Origin: Epiperipatus broadwayi
Lineage: Eukaryota; Onychophora; Udeonychophora; Euonychophora; Peripatidae
Assembly: GCA_028023455.1 (NCBI GenBank)
Contig: JAQFVV010000185.1
Location: forward strand, 310,001-374,000
DNA length: 64,000 bases
Direction: 5' to 3'
Shown: positions 21,961-35,070 of the stretch, in pieces
Layout: every line of letters starts with the position of its first letter
Position numbering within the stretch: the stretch's first letter is position 1
The notes under the pieces: model-generated
Seen by the model: only the letters and a program-made list of their open reading frames with translations
What the model was told of the DNA's origin: nothing
Databases searched by the model: none
Program-made: the position numbers and the translations under genes

Positions 21961-22950
21961 TTATTATTATTATTCTCAGCTGATTTTTAATAGAGAATAT
22001 ATTAGCCAAGAGTATGAAAGTAGGTTACTATGACAATGAAATATTAAGGTCAGAAATATGTAATTATTGCAACATAAAATTGTGAATTAATTTTATTCAT
22101 TTGAAATGTATATATAAACAATAAAGTTTATAGTTTTTTTTAAAAAAATTCTTATTATTGCATTTATAAAAATTGATTCTCAACAATACACATGAATATT
22201 TGATGTATTAAATGTGTTTGTTGTTATATTCTGTTCTATGTAATGATTATGAAATAATTTTTTTATTTTCTTTTATTTTATTATTGTTGTAAAAGTAATT
22301 TTAAACATAAAATTCAAGTGATTTCAGTAATAGAGTAATGTTATTTATACAAGATTATAAAAGAGACTAAATGATTTCTCTCTGACATTTTGACTTTTAT
22401 GAATGGTAGACCTAAATTCTTTTATATAATTTTTTAATATTTATTATAAAAGTATTTATTTATTAACTATAAAACATGATGGGGTAAAAAGGATAATTAT
22501 CCAGTAAAACTGGACAGGATTATCAAAATTTTTGTTAAGAGAATGAGGAAGTAAATTCATAGCATTCAAGGTCATCTTAATAATTTCTTTACTAAAAATA
22601 GACATAGCATAAACAAAATTTTTCAATAATGAAATATAAAAGCAGGCAATGTAATATTGTGTATAAGGATTATTTTCATATGCAGATATAATTTTGTGAT
22701 ATTGATGAATTATTCCAAAACAGGATCTAAATTAGCTTATTTTGCATCGCTTCATCATGGTGAAAACTGGTGTCTCTTTATTTATAATGTCTTTTAGTAT
22801 CAAATATTTGCTAAACAAAGGGATAACATTAATATTTGGAGAATATCAAAGTTAACAAAAATGTGCTTTGTATCAGATAACTTTCCATGATATTTCTATT
22901 TTATTTGGAGTACTAAAATATCATCAAATTATAATTCAAGAAATAGAAAT
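21961..22950. other. Non-coding AT-rich sequence
   Basis: No feature recognised. Confidence 0.45.
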
Positions 22951-23098
22951 TGAAACTGATGACAGCCACAAGCCAGAAACTAGTCTGGGGATATTGGATG
23001 AGTAGGCACTTGATAGGGATTTTATGTACAAGCTTTCTGGCATCCATTAATTGCTCTGGTTGGCACTGAGTGGCACTACTGTATGGAGAGTTTTACAT
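22951..23098 (+). repeat. Dispersed repeat with hammerhead-like core, copy 1
   Basis: This repeat of about 145 bp begins at CTGATGA and runs through GAAACTAGTCTGG, ATATTGGATGAGTAGGCA, GGCATCCATTAAT and GCACTGAGTGGCA to TATGGAGAGTTTT. Two more copies lie at 24.0-24.3 kb. No coding capacity. It may be the 3' tail of a retroelement (Penelope-like or retrozyme-like), inferred from the hammerhead-like start. Confidence 0.75.
22955..22985 (+). ncRNA. Hammerhead ribozyme-like core
   Basis: CTGATGA (22,955-22,961) is followed by a 14-base segment, then GAAAC (22,976-22,980) and TAGTC. CTGATGA and GAAA are the two invariant boxes of the hammerhead. AC-TA-GT gives a minimal stem III before a GTC cleavage triplet. 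Stem II is damaged in this copy but intact in the copy at 24.1 kb (GGC/GCC). Stem I is not obvious. Confidence 0.4.
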
Positions 23099-24000
23099 GT
23101 TTTTAACTGTGGTATTACTTTGAAGTGTCATATTGGAGGATGATTAATCAGGTTATATGTTAATATGTTTTATTATTATTTCTATCTATGTATATAAATG
23201 TATAATATTTATTAATGTAACTGGTTATTATATTTTAAGTAAAATAATCATTTGTTTTGTATGCATGGAATATAAGAGACTTAAGTTATCTAAATTTAAA
23301 ATTTATATCTAAAGTTTTAATAATTATAATTTTTATGTAAAAAAACCTTATTTGTTGGTTACAAATTATTTTTGAATATAACTTATTCATTGGTATTTGG
23401 TTAAAACAATGTGAATGAATAAGCAGACTTAAGTTTATTATATTTCATTTCAATTAACTATTTTATTATAAAGATTAGCAATGTCATTAACTTTTTAATA
23501 TTTCAAGAATGTATAGGTTCAACAATATGTTTTGTGTCACATAAGTATACATATTATAGATTAAACACTTTATAGATGAATTTTGATGTAAAATCACCTA
23601 TTTTATTAAATTGATTTCAACAGAGAATATATCTCGTGGAATTTAATTAGATTATAGACATTTCAAACGTTTATTTATTTATTTATTTGTCATATTTTTT
23701 TATGCAATAAACTTTAAATTCATTTAAAGCAAATAAACTTGCTTAGTTGTCATTCCATTTTATAATGCACACCTATTGGATAATAATATTTTGACAAGGT
23801 AACATTCATGTATTGACTTACATCGCATAATTTAATATAAGTAATCATTAAACAGTCTTAAAATTAAGCAATTAGATTGCTAAGTGCTTGTACAATTACA
23901 TTTTTTTTAATGGTGGATCTAATATATTATCACTTAAATCAGTAGCACACTTTTAAGCTAATAAATATCACACGATCACCATTTCTTATGCTTGCTTACT
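23099..24000. other. Non-coding AT-rich sequence
   Basis: No feature recognised. Confidence 0.45.
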
Positions 24001-24270
24001 CTCCATATAATATTGCCACTCAGTGCAAGCCATAGTAATCAATGGATGCCAGAAGACTTGTGCATAAAATTCCCATCTATGCCTTCTCATCCAATATCAA
24101 CAGACTAGTTTCTGGCTTGTGGCCTTCATCAATGAGGAGCATTGGATCTGAGAGCACTGCACCTAGATCTTAGGATAGTCTGGGAATATTGGATGAGTAG
24201 GCACTAGATGGAGATTTTATGTATTCATCGATTACTCTGGCTTGCACTGAGTAGCAATACTGTATGGAGA
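24001..24270. repeat. Foldback of two inverted copies of the 145-bp repeat
   Basis: 24,001-24,132 is a minus-strand copy of the repeat at 22,951-23,098. 24,170-24,270 is a plus-strand copy that starts at TAGTCTGGG. The two arms, about 100 bp each, face each other across about 40-60 bp, so the transcript could fold into a long hairpin. The plus arm begins almost exactly at the presumed ribozyme cleavage triplet (GTC). Confidence 0.8.
24103..24132 (-). ncRNA. Hammerhead ribozyme-like core in foldback (minus)
   Basis: The minus strand reads TTGATGAA, GGC-CACAA-GCC (stem II, 3 pairs), A, GAAAC, TA, GTC. Compared with the consensus only the first base (C to T) is off, and stem II pairs. Stem I was not found, so a single copy may not be active. 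Some PLE hammerheads act as dimers. Confidence 0.42.
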
Positions 24271-27078
24271 GTTTTTCCTGTTTTAATAACAATAGTAATA
24301 AATTAATTAATTTGATATTGCTAGATATTTAATAAGTAATTATCAGACTATCATAATTATTTTGTTAATTACATGCAATATTTATTTTAAGATACAAAAT
24401 TTATATCTGAGCTAGTTCGATAGTTTAAAAAGCACAGATATCTTAATTGCTTAGGATAAATAAAGGTGATTATAATTAAATGCCTGCATATTCTTTTAGC
24501 AGTTATAAAGATGATAATCATATTATATTATAAAAGTGGTAATAGCATATATTGAAATTGGTATGTTAATCCTATTAAATAGAATGATTTACTTTGATTA
24601 GATTTAAAGCTTATATATATAGACCATAAATTTAACTAAAAAAATTATCTTTGATATTGTCATTTGATTATAATAGAGTATTAATAATATTAAACATATT
24701 AGGATAATTATAGTTTAAAGTTAAGTAACTTAGTTTTATTGTTTTGAAGGATAAACCAGTTGTGATTTGTTAATAGTGTTTATATAAATAAAAATTTTTC
24801 GTTTAGTTGATATTGTCATGACTGGATATAGTAAACTTTAAGATTATTTAGAGGGTTGATTTTATTCTATATTACTATAAATTTGCGAAGGAGGTGATAT
24901 TTGCTAGATTAATCGATTTTGTATATTGTATTTTATTATAGTTTAGTATTGAGATATTTCATTTTTATTCCAATTTGAGGTTATGAATTTACAGAGTTTT
25001 AAAAGAGAAAGTTCTATATATTTTATTAAGAACAGATTAATATACATAAATTTGTAGAATAGTAATATCTTTTATCATTCTTAACTTGTCATTTCATTAC
25101 AATTGATTTATTTAATAAGGGCATATTACTATTTTTTAAGATATTATTACTTCATTAGTATTATCTTTATTTTTATTAGTATTATTTTTATTGTATTCAA
25201 GTACCATTAGCGATCAACTATTGGATTATACTTTACTAAATTACAATTAATGTTGTAAATTTTCAAGTTATATTAAAGTTTTCATTTCTTATTTTTATCA
25301 TTTTCATTTTGTTACAAATATCTTCTAAATTGGTAGAACATATTAAGCTCATTATTTTTATACATTCACGAATCATTTTTCTTCATTATTAATGGCGTTT
25401 AATATTCAGGGTAGGTTTTTAATTATTATAAATGGTGTCTCAATTCATGAGGAATAATAAATTTATCATCCTCAACCTCTTTATTATTTTTATTTTGTGA
25501 CAAATAGCTTATCCAATATAGACATATTATTATTTGTAAAAAAGTATTGTTCCATTATTGTCTCTGTTACAAATGGTGATCAAAAGATGGGCTACAATTT
25601 TATTATGTTGCAAAAGTCTATGCAAGTTTTGGGAGTTATTAAACCAGAACCATTCCTTCATGGTTCACCTTTATTCTGTAATGCTGCCCAAATCTGTGGG
25701 GCTATTAAATATGAGCATAGCATCACTTTTTTATGTTACAATATATACATTAATGATTACTAAATTCTTTGTAAACTTCTATTTTTGAAATTTTTATGTA
25801 AGTTTTTTGTAAACTTCTATTTTTGAAATTTCTATGTATATCAATAAAATCCAATAATACTCAAAGATATTTGCAAGTATTTTTTCAGTAGATTAAGCTA
25901 CAATTATATTCAGAGGATTCAGAGTTGCCAATAAAAGATAGAATTGCATTGATATAAATAAATATGCTTCTTTCTTCTTTGCAACTTTTATGTATATGTT
26001 AACAGAAAATAATAAATTAAGAACTAGATATAATTAAAAATAATGACATTCGTTTTATGAATTAGAATGACAGTTATTGTGTTTTTTGCATAGATTTTTT
26101 ATTGATTTTTATAAACACTTTGTTTAACTGGGGAAAAACATAAATTCACTTGGATGCATTCACAATAAACATAGGATATTATGGAACATGTTATAGTTAG
26201 TAGTGAGAATATAAACGGGCTAAATAATACATAAGCAAATTATTAAGCATCGATATATCACAGATAACAAAAATCTAAGATTAAAATACTGGCATTAAAA
26301 GTGTCATGTTTAGCAGTAAATTTAAATATATTGTACAAGAAACCATGATAGTATCTATTCTAATGACTTACAAAAATATATACTGATGAATAAATATGTG
26401 CATATAAATAAATTTCCTTATGTAACACAATGGGCCATTTATTTTAACACTACTCTCTTTATCATTGTAAAGAAATATAATACTAAACATATCATATATC
26501 ATTTATATAACCATTTTATTTAATATTTCCAGGTTTATTTTCTGATCATTTTACACTAACTATCTTTCAGAGAATTACACTTTTATGCATATTTATTTGA
26601 ACTATGCCATTCCTTAATTTTGAGTTCTACTTTTGTTTTGAAAGAATATCCATGGATAAATTACCTATTGGCAACACTATCACAATATTATACCATTATC
26701 AGTCAGGCAATATTCTCTGTCCTCCAACTCAAAACATGAATTTCTCAGAATCAATAGTGCACATATACATTTGGAATGAGATTTATAAGATAAGAACAGT
26801 ACAAACAACTAAATGATTTATATTAAAAAAACAATTTTTAAAAAATAATTTTGATTACTATCCATCCTGACAAATATTAAATTTTACATATATAGTTATT
26901 ATTATGATTCATGGATCTACATATATCATAGACAAATACAAATCCTGATACATTCCAGACCATTACATCTGGTACCAACCGTGTTGGGCATGAACATACA
27001 TCTTGCCCGTTTTGTCTTTCTTATAAATGTATATCCTATTTTATATTTCTGTGAAAGTAGTCTGCACAAAAACATTTA
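24271..27078. other. 2.8 kb AT-rich non-coding sequence
   Basis: Open frames at 25,497-25,788 and 26,604-26,816 are short and have no recognised motif. A two-unit tandem repeat is at 25,765-25,837. Confidence 0.4.
25765..25837 (+). repeat. Two-copy tandem repeat of about 37 bp
   Basis: The unit TTGTAAACTTCTATTTTTGA plus the following GAAATTT(T/C)TATGTA occurs twice in direct succession with only a few differences. Confidence 0.85.
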
Positions 27079-27276
27079 ATGATAACCAGAAGTGGTACAC
27101 AGTTAGTTAATATGGAGAAAAAACATTTGGAAGTAATAAAAAGTAATATGGACAATAAAATGATAGATGATACTACCAGTAATGAGGAAGGATCTACACT
27201 GATCCAAATACCTGGGGAGGGGTGTCAACAATGGAAGTTGAATAATCTCCACAGATACAGGAAGGCAGCCAAATAA
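27079..27276 (+). pseudogene. Gag N-terminus-like fragment
   Basis: This frame begins MITRSGTQLV, the kind of short basic start seen in many gypsy gag proteins (M-x-TRSG). The frame ends after 65 codons, and the next gag-like frame (27,333) is shifted by two bases, so at least one frameshift separates them. The assignment rests on the start motif and on the integrase remnant 1.3 kb downstream. Confidence 0.5.
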
Positions 27277-27332
27277 CTTCTCAAACTCAAAAGACCCCTA
27301 CCAGTAAAGTCATCCAAGCATCTAGGATCAAA

Positions 27333-27665
27333 ATGACACAGATTACAGGAAATAAGGTGACTATGGAACAGATTCTCCAAATGATGATGAACATTATGAA
27401 TTGTATGAAAGCAAAAATGGAAACCAAAGAAAAAATAGAAAAAATAAATAAAAATGTGAATCACATGGGAGCAAAAATGGTAAGCAAGATGGATATGAAT
27501 GTCATGAAACAAGTTATGAATGATATAGAGATAGGAATGAATGGTAAAATAGAAAAGAGTATAAATTGTTTGAGAGAAAATTTGAAAAGGGGCAAAGACA
27601 GGGTGGAGGGGGAAATGGAAATAAGAATTAAGAATGTTGAAACTATATTGTCTGAGAATATGGTA
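27333..27665 (+). pseudogene. Coiled-coil gag-like fragment
   Basis: 111 codons, rich in Lys, Met, Glu and Asn, with heptad-like spacing (METKEKIEKINKNVNHMG, then a repeat MGAKMVSKM). This is typical of the helical region of a gag protein. No zinc knuckle or capsid homology motif is visible. It is likely broken from the upstream frame by a shift. A cellular coiled-coil protein cannot be excluded from this piece alone, but the setting argues against it. Confidence 0.5.
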
Positions 27666-28569
27666 TAACTATCTCTAGAGTTGAAGAAAGTTCAGAAAGA
27701 TAATACTGAACTAAAACAAGGAAAGAAGGGATGAGGAAACAAATGGATGAGAGGGATATACAATGTCAGAAATGATTTGAGAGTTTAAAGATAGTATTAC
27801 CAATCATCTAGACATTAAATACAAAGAGATGTACCAAAGCCATAATACTTTCCAGGAAGAAATCATGAAAGCCAAGGCACCAACATGAAGTTCAGAAGGA
27901 ACCACAGGTCATCCATACAAAGTTGGAATAAAATTATACTAGACAAAATATGGAAATAGAAACCATAGCTCAAGATCTTAAACACTTAGGTGAAGCCATT
28001 ATCCAGAGGTTTGGAATCATTGAGTCGCTGTTGAGTGAGAGTACACTAGTTGTTGGAACACAACAGACCAATATCAACCCAAAAACCCAGAGTAGCAAAT
28101 GATACAGGTGCTCACATATTGACCCCACCCATAAACACCACAGAAATGAGAAAAGTGTACAGCAAAGAAATCCTGAGTAATTTGAGCAACCAGTACCTAG
28201 AACCTGAAATTTACTCTCAAGATCTATGAACATAATGACCACACTGAGAACAAATTACTGTTAGCTCAAATGACTTTCTCAGAAAAAAATTGTCACATTG
28301 AAAGACCTGTTTTGAAACACTAAGAAAATCAGTAAACTCAATCATCTTAGACATGCATTATGGCAATCAGAATCTCTCCATAATTGAGAAGATGATCAAA
28401 ACATAGGAGTTATAGATAAGAATTGAGATGACCCATACTGTAGTTAATTAAACAGAAAGATTTCCAGTTCCACAAGTTGTATAACATTTATGAAGGTCCC
28501 TTAACCTTCATTAGGTACATAAATGACAGTTCTTAAAAAAAAAAACACATAATAAGGGAAGGACTTCAC

Positions 28570-28990
28570 AGGTTGCAACTTAGGACACATAAAAATGGAC
28601 CATTAACAATGGATGAATTCTCAAATGATGTTTTAAAAAAAGAGATAAATAAATAGGTATATATACATATAAAAATAACTTATGATAATACAAGCAAATG
28701 GCATTCAAAGACAGATAGGTATACACTTTCATTTCCTATTGATATATAGTTTATTGGCCACTCAACCAAAGGTGAGGATAGGTCAGCCAAGCAGCATAAA
28801 ATTCAATGAAAGTGACTAAATAAACAAATTGATATAGAGAAGAATGTGCAAAAGGTATGCCTTCAATTGATAAATAAGGCTAATCAAAGGAACAAAAATA
28901 AGATTGGAACTCTATATACCTTCAGAATAGGAGATAAAGTTTTAATAAAGAGGACAAAATTAAATTTACTAAGGAAGAAGAAAATATTAA
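28570..28990 (+). pseudogene. Gypsy integrase C-terminal remnant
   Basis: In one frame, with a few stops, the sequence reads LRTHKNGPLTMDEFSNDVLK, then FPIDIQFIGHSTKGE, DIEKNVQKVCLQLINKANQR, and TLYTFRIGDKVLIKRTKLN. The F-x-x-GDKVLIKR block is the conserved segment after the integrase catalytic core that precedes the chromodomain/SH3-like end in Ty3/gypsy elements. The upstream text matches the end of the core and linker. The catalytic DDE residues are not present in the surviving piece. Confidence 0.7.
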
Positions 28991-29293
28991 TGTTAAGATT
29001 ATTAAAAAAAATTATAATAATAGTATTGTTACTATTAACTTCTGTATGTAGAAAGAAAACATTTTTTGGCTTATTAAATAATTGGTTACCAAATATTGAT
29101 AATCATAGTGAAATAAATATTATTAATCATAAAATTCACGGAGCAATTAAATTTTGTTCAAATAATAATTTGTTTAAAAAATGAGATTAATGTTATAAAG
29201 CATGATATAAATGATTATCCTAGAGATATTATTAAAGGTTTATTTTTGTATTAAAAATATTGATAAAATAGAGAATATTGATAAAATAGAGAT

Positions 29294-29516
<223 letters not shown>

Positions 29517-29679
29517 GGCAATTTATATTGGTTTCAATATATCAAAAGATTTGTTGTTAAAGTTAAAAAATTATTTAAAATGATTAATAAGAAATATAAA
29601 GTTTTCATTTATCCTATTTATAAGAAGAAAAAAAGTTTTTTTAATTAACAATAACAGGGACTGTAGTAATTTAGAGATT

Positions 29680-29961
29680 ATGAATTCAGTTTGTAAACTG
29701 AATTGTGTTAAAAATAATATAAAAATGTCAAATGTTGGGATTACAAAAAATAAATTAAAAACTAGATTAAAACAGTATTTAAGTGATAAAAAATCTGTTA
29801 TTTATAGTCATATGAATAAATTTAAACATAATGATTTTGAAATAAGACCTTTAGAATGTATAAAGTCATACCCTGAAAGAATAATAACGGAAGGAATGTA
29901 TATTAGTGAAATTAAACTGGAATTAAATAGAATGTTAATCGAAAAGAAAAAAAAACAATAG
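29680..29961 (+). pseudogene. GIY-YIG endonuclease-like fragment of PLE
   Basis: The 93-codon frame has a Cys pair (VCKLNCVKNN), then NVGITKNKLKTRLKQYLSD, where VGxTKNxLKTRxKQ matches the YVGxTxxxLxxRxxEH pattern of the GIY-YIG core. The helix SDKKSVIYSHMNKFKHNDFE follows, then RIITEGMYISEIKLELNRML, which corresponds to the (E)xxxIxxxxPxLN end of the domain. The Tyr before VG is replaced. The frame stops in a run of lysines at 29,961. Confidence 0.7.
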
Positions 29962-30165
29962 ATTTGTTAATTAAATGTTTTTAAGGTATTTTTGGATGGG
30001 TATATAAATGTAAAAAAATTGATAAAGTGTTGAGATTGTTTGCAATAGAAAAGATGTCAAGGTAAAGATAATTTTTTTACTATTTTTTTAATGTTTTTGG
30101 ATTTGTTTGGAATATATATTTATATGTATTATTATGTATATATATATATTTATTTTTTAGTGTTT

Positions 30166-30198
30166 CTTGAAAAAGACTATATTATAAAATAGTCGATG
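30166..30198 (+). ncRNA. Hammerhead-like hairpin at PLE 3' end (30.2 kb)
   Basis: CTTGAAAAA, then a GACTA...TAGTC stem with a 10-base loop, then GATGTG. The stem is the same as at 16,069-16,100. The core boxes are more degraded here. Confidence 0.35.
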
Positions 30199-30200
30199 TG

Positions 30201-30963
30201 TAGTTTTATTTTTATATTAGTAATATAAAAACACGTTTTAAAAAGTAGTTTATTGTATTCATTTATAAATATTATAATTAGCCAATGTAAAAAAATAACA
30301 AAAAAATGTAAAAGCTCTTAATGTAAATAGTCCACTTACATATAAAAAATAATTAGCCAACATACTCTTTACATTAGGGTTCACATCTATCTATGGTCAG
30401 ATTTAGAGTCTTTAGGTAGGATGCTGGAGATTATGTAATGAAGTACATAATCAATGATTGCATCTACTTTCAACTGACTAACTCTAAATCTGTTTATCAA
30501 ACCTTGATACAATTTTGGTTAGTTCATCCACTTCATACCCTTTTTTGGTTCCATTATGCCCCAGTATTCAAACCTAGAGAGAATTCATCTTGGACTCTTT
30601 TAACAGGGATGAACAAATATGTGTAGCAACTTCCACACCTTTATATAGGTTACAACTAGCATTATTGACATTGAGAGAAATATGTGTGTGTATGCATTAA
30701 TACTGATAGTTGACTGTTGAATGCAAAGTTAAATCAATAAATCAGAGACTGGAATAAGGCAAACAAATTGTTTAATATTTATTTAGTTTTAGCAAAATTA
30801 ATTAAAATAAAGTATTCTAACAATAATAACAAAAAATAATTGCATGTGCCAAGTATAAAAACCTCTACCACATCAACAGTTATATAATCTTCTGGTTCCA
30901 ATCCCTTTTACCCAATGGCAAAAATCCATAATGACACCAATTGTTTACAAAATTACTGACAAT

Positions 30964-31045
<82 letters not shown>

Positions 31046-31298
31046 CATTACAAAATAAACATGATGCTAGCTATCTAAATCAAATATCCATTTTTACATA
31101 TGTACAATAACATCATTGTTTATCCTTGGTTGAAAACATATTATTTGACTAGGTCTCCCAAACTAAGTATCAATCCCTATTGTAATAGAAAGAGCTTACA
31201 TACAGGAGATTTAGTCATTCATACTGAAGAACAAAATGATTATTAATTAAGGATAAACAAAAATATAATTTAAACTCTGTCCCGTATCTATTATATCT
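30201..31298. other. Non-coding sequence with a TA array
   Basis: It contains a pure TA array at 30,967-31,042 (about 38 units). The 62-codon frame at 30,438-30,626 has no recognised motif and is not called a gene. Confidence 0.5.
30967..31042. repeat. TA dinucleotide array
   Basis: About 38 uninterrupted TA units. Confidence 0.97.
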
Positions 31299-32760
31299 TC
31301 AGAATTGCCCAGAATTTTAAATGAAGAAATGAGTCATCCAATTAAATTTATAAAGAAAGAAAAAGCTCCAGGTAATGGTGGAATTATATTTGATATATTA
31401 AAAGAAGCAAATGAAGAAATATAATTTTTTTAGCAAGTTTATTTGCCAAATGTCCAAAGAATAAAGATGTACCAGATGATTGAAAGATTGCAGTATTAAT
31501 ATTAATATTTGAAAAAGATGATAAAGAAGATATAAGATATTACAGATCTATCAGCCTTGTATTAGTTTTATACAATTTTTTTACCAAGATAATTACAACT
31601 CTGTCTACAGAGAACAATGGATTTCTAACAACCAAGTGAACAAGCTGGATTTAAAAGTGGTTTTAATATAGTAGACCATATCCAAGTATTGAGAGAAGTT
31701 GTAGAAAAGACAATTGAATATGAGTTACCATTAGGCTTTGGATTTAGATTATGAAAAGGCATTTGATTCTATAAACATTTCTTCAGCAATTAAAGCATTG
31801 GATCCTCAAGATATAGATCCAGGATATTGTCATATTTTGAAGAATATTTATAAAAATGCAACAGCAACAATTAGATTACAAAGGGTGTAAGACAGGGTGA
31901 CTCCATATCTGCAAAACCTTTTAGAGCAGTGCTGCAAGAAGTATTTTGTGGCTTAAAATGGAAAGCTAAAGAAGTAAAAGTAAATGAAGATTATTTAAGT
32001 CATTTAGATTTTGAAGATGGTGTAGTTATTTTTTCAAATAATGCTTTAGAGCTGCAGAAAATGTTGCAGGCATTCTCAAATGAAAGTAGGAAAGTAGGAC
32101 TAAAGATAAATATTAAAAAGACTAAAGTGATGTTCAATGGATTTTCTCAAAATATGAAAATAAATATTGATTATAATGATTTAGAAGAAGTTAACAGCTA
32201 GAAATACTTTGGTCAGATTATTAATACAGATGAAAACATAATAGATGAAATTAATTATAGAATTAAACTTTTTTGGAGTGCTTATAGTAGAAAGAACATG
32301 ATACTAAAAGGAAATATGCCTATGTATTTGAAAAGGAAGGTTTTTAATAAATGTGTTTTACCATTTCTTACTTATGGATCTGAAACTTGGACATTTAATA
32401 GAAGAGCAATACAGAGACTTCAGACCACTCAAAGTAGTATGGAGAGATGCATGTTAGGAGTAACAACAAGAGATTGAAAACACAATATATGGGTAAAAGA
32501 ACAAATAGGTGTTACTGACCTCATTGAAAAAATTAAAATACTGAATTGCTAGGAGAGATGATAATAGATGAACAATTGAAATCTTAAACTGGATTCCAAG
32601 AGATTTTAAAAGACTCGGAAAGAGATTACATGTGAGATGGATGGATGAAATAAGAAAATGTGAAGGGGTGATGTGGAGAAAAGAAGCTAAAGATTGGAGA
32701 AGAAGGACTGAACTTGGAGAGACCTTTATCCTGCAGTAGATTGATAATGGTTGATAATGA
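31299..32760 (+). mobile_element. RTE-like non-LTR retrotransposon, 5'-truncated and broken
   Basis: The remains of a LINE whose endonuclease part is missing. RT segments occur in order from KAPGNGGIIFDILKEA (31,350-31,400) through EQAGFKSGFNIVDHIQVLRE (near 31,640-31,700) and GVRQGDSISAKPF (31,885-31,925) to the RT tail. The 3' end finishes in TTGATAATGG-type short repeats (about 32,739-32,760), as RTE elements often do. It is a dead copy with many stops. Confidence 0.88.
31929..32201 (+). pseudogene. RTE-like reverse transcriptase, palm to thumb fragment
   Basis: This is the longest open part (90 codons) of the LINE. It reads LQEVFCGLKWKAKEVKVNED, then YLSHLDFEDGVVIFS, ELQKMLQAFS and RKVGLKINIKKTKVMFNG. 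The family motif at the active site is FADDIVLFS. Here it is FEDGVVIFS, so the second catalytic Asp has become Gly and the enzyme would be inactive even without the stops. VGLKINxxKTKVM is the following conserved block. After a stop at 32,199 the same frame continues (KYFGQIINTD, YGSETWTFNR, MERCMLGVTTRD, WMDEIRKCEG), which is the C-terminal region of this clade. Confidence 0.9.
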
Positions 32761-33529
<769 letters not shown>

Positions 33530-33829
33530 GTTTCAACAATAATAAACTTTATTAATCCTTTTAGTTACATAGTATTACAATGCCATAGCAAGATACATGT
33601 TTAATCTTATTATTGTCAGTTCAATTTCGAGTCCTACAATATTCATTTTTTTAGAAGTACATATCTATACAGGCAATTTGTACATGATTCTATCCACTTT
33701 AGAAATGTCAATTAAGCACATTATTGTCCAATAGGAGCATAATTTGGACCATACTTTCTTTAATTCTTTGGAAATAAGAAATATAATTTCATCATTGTTT
33801 TTTGATTTCCAATCTTGTGGTATATCATG

Positions 33830-34297
33830 GAAGACATTATATAAATTTCTTCATCTCACAGCTTTTATATTCTAGTTTGTCCTTTAAACCTTTTTGGGAT
33901 CATTAAAAACTTAGTTTATCCATAAACCAGCAACTTCATTCTTTATAACTTTGCTGTTTTTCTGAGCAGGGACCAGTAGCTGCATAAATATCTGGGCTGG
34001 TGATCTACTTGTCTCGAACTTGAATTTTAATTAACTTATTCTCAAATGTTGCTGGATGCCTTCTGGGGTTATTACCCCAATACAAACACACACCTAGTAC
34101 ACCAATGTGCATATAAAACAAACATTGATGCCCTTATGGCTGGTACAGACCTACCTTTGTAAGTTGACATAATTTGCATCATTGTAGTGTTTTGTTTTCT
34201 ATATTTCCCCTGCAGAATGCATCTAGTCTGCTCCATGGCCTTGCAGTTGAAAATTATGTGCTGTAATGTCTCCTCAGCCATATGACAAAGGCCACAG
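33830..34297 (-). pseudogene. C-terminal end of a non-LTR retrotransposon ORF2 (zinc knuckle)
   Basis: The minus strand from 34,297 reads FCGLCHMAEETLQHIIFNC, giving Cys-x2-Cys-x8-His-x4-Cys. This is exactly the zinc-knuckle spacing found near the C-terminus of many LINE ORF2 proteins (C-x1-3-C-x7-8-H-x4-C). The open part runs to 34,072 and a further stretch (NNPRRHPATFENKLIKIQVR) continues in another frame. Nothing of the RT survives, because the 5' side is cut by an AAT/ATT repeat. It is unrelated in position and strand to the RTE-like LINE at 31.3 kb. Confidence 0.75.
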
Positions 34298-34405
<108 letters not shown>

Positions 34406-34799
34406 TTTCAATATGATACACTTAATATTTTATTATGACTTAAATAAATTACACATTTATTCTTCCATTCAATCTAAATTTTAATTTATTTAACTATTGA
34501 ACACAACTTATATTTAACATTGTATAAATGTAAATAATTTCTAATTAAATATTTATTTGTGATTTGAGATTATAGATGAATAATATGTAATGGATGTGCA
34601 TGTCACAATATATTAATTGAAATATTCTCAAGAATTCATATATATGGATATTGAAATATAGTTGGATTTTTTCTGTGTAATAATTTAGATGAAATTTCAG
34701 CAGTCATGTAACTAGGCAACCAAAAATTAAAACAGGTAATTCAAGCTGAAACACACTATCTAGCAGTATACTACTATTACTAACAATAATAATACCTGT

Positions 34800-35070
34800 C
34801 TCACACATATCAAATTAGTGTATTAAATTAAGAGTTACATTGTTGGCTTAATGTGGGTCAGACAAATATTATTATTATTATTCTTATTACTAGATAATGT
34901 GGTTTGACTGTCATTTTTAGTTTTTTAACTGATTATTTATTTAATTACATCATATATGAAATTTTATATAGATTATTACATAAAAAATCTCATTATATTT
35001 CAATGTTTACATTTATATGTTTGTGAAAATTTTAAATTATTAGCTATATAACTGTCTGAAGAATAAACTT
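34800..35070 (+). repeat. Diverged dispersed repeat, copy 1 (pair at 59.5 kb)
   Basis: It shares with 59,540-59,900 a GTCAGA-microsatellite-ACTAG stretch and then TTACATCATAT...AAATTTTAT...AGA, followed by TCTCATTATATTTCAATGTT. The internal trinucleotide repeats differ in sequence and length. No coding capacity seen. Confidence 0.65.

Larger units (their letters stand above)
27079..28990 (+). mobile_element. Ty3/gypsy-like retrotransposon remnant (gag and integrase ends)
   Basis: This is a degenerate element. Gag-like frames lie at 27,079-27,276 and 27,333-27,665, and an integrase C-terminal segment lies in one frame with stops at about 28,570-28,990. Protease, RT and RNase H are not detectable in between. 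No LTR pair was identified. It is followed directly by a Penelope-like element. Confidence 0.65.
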
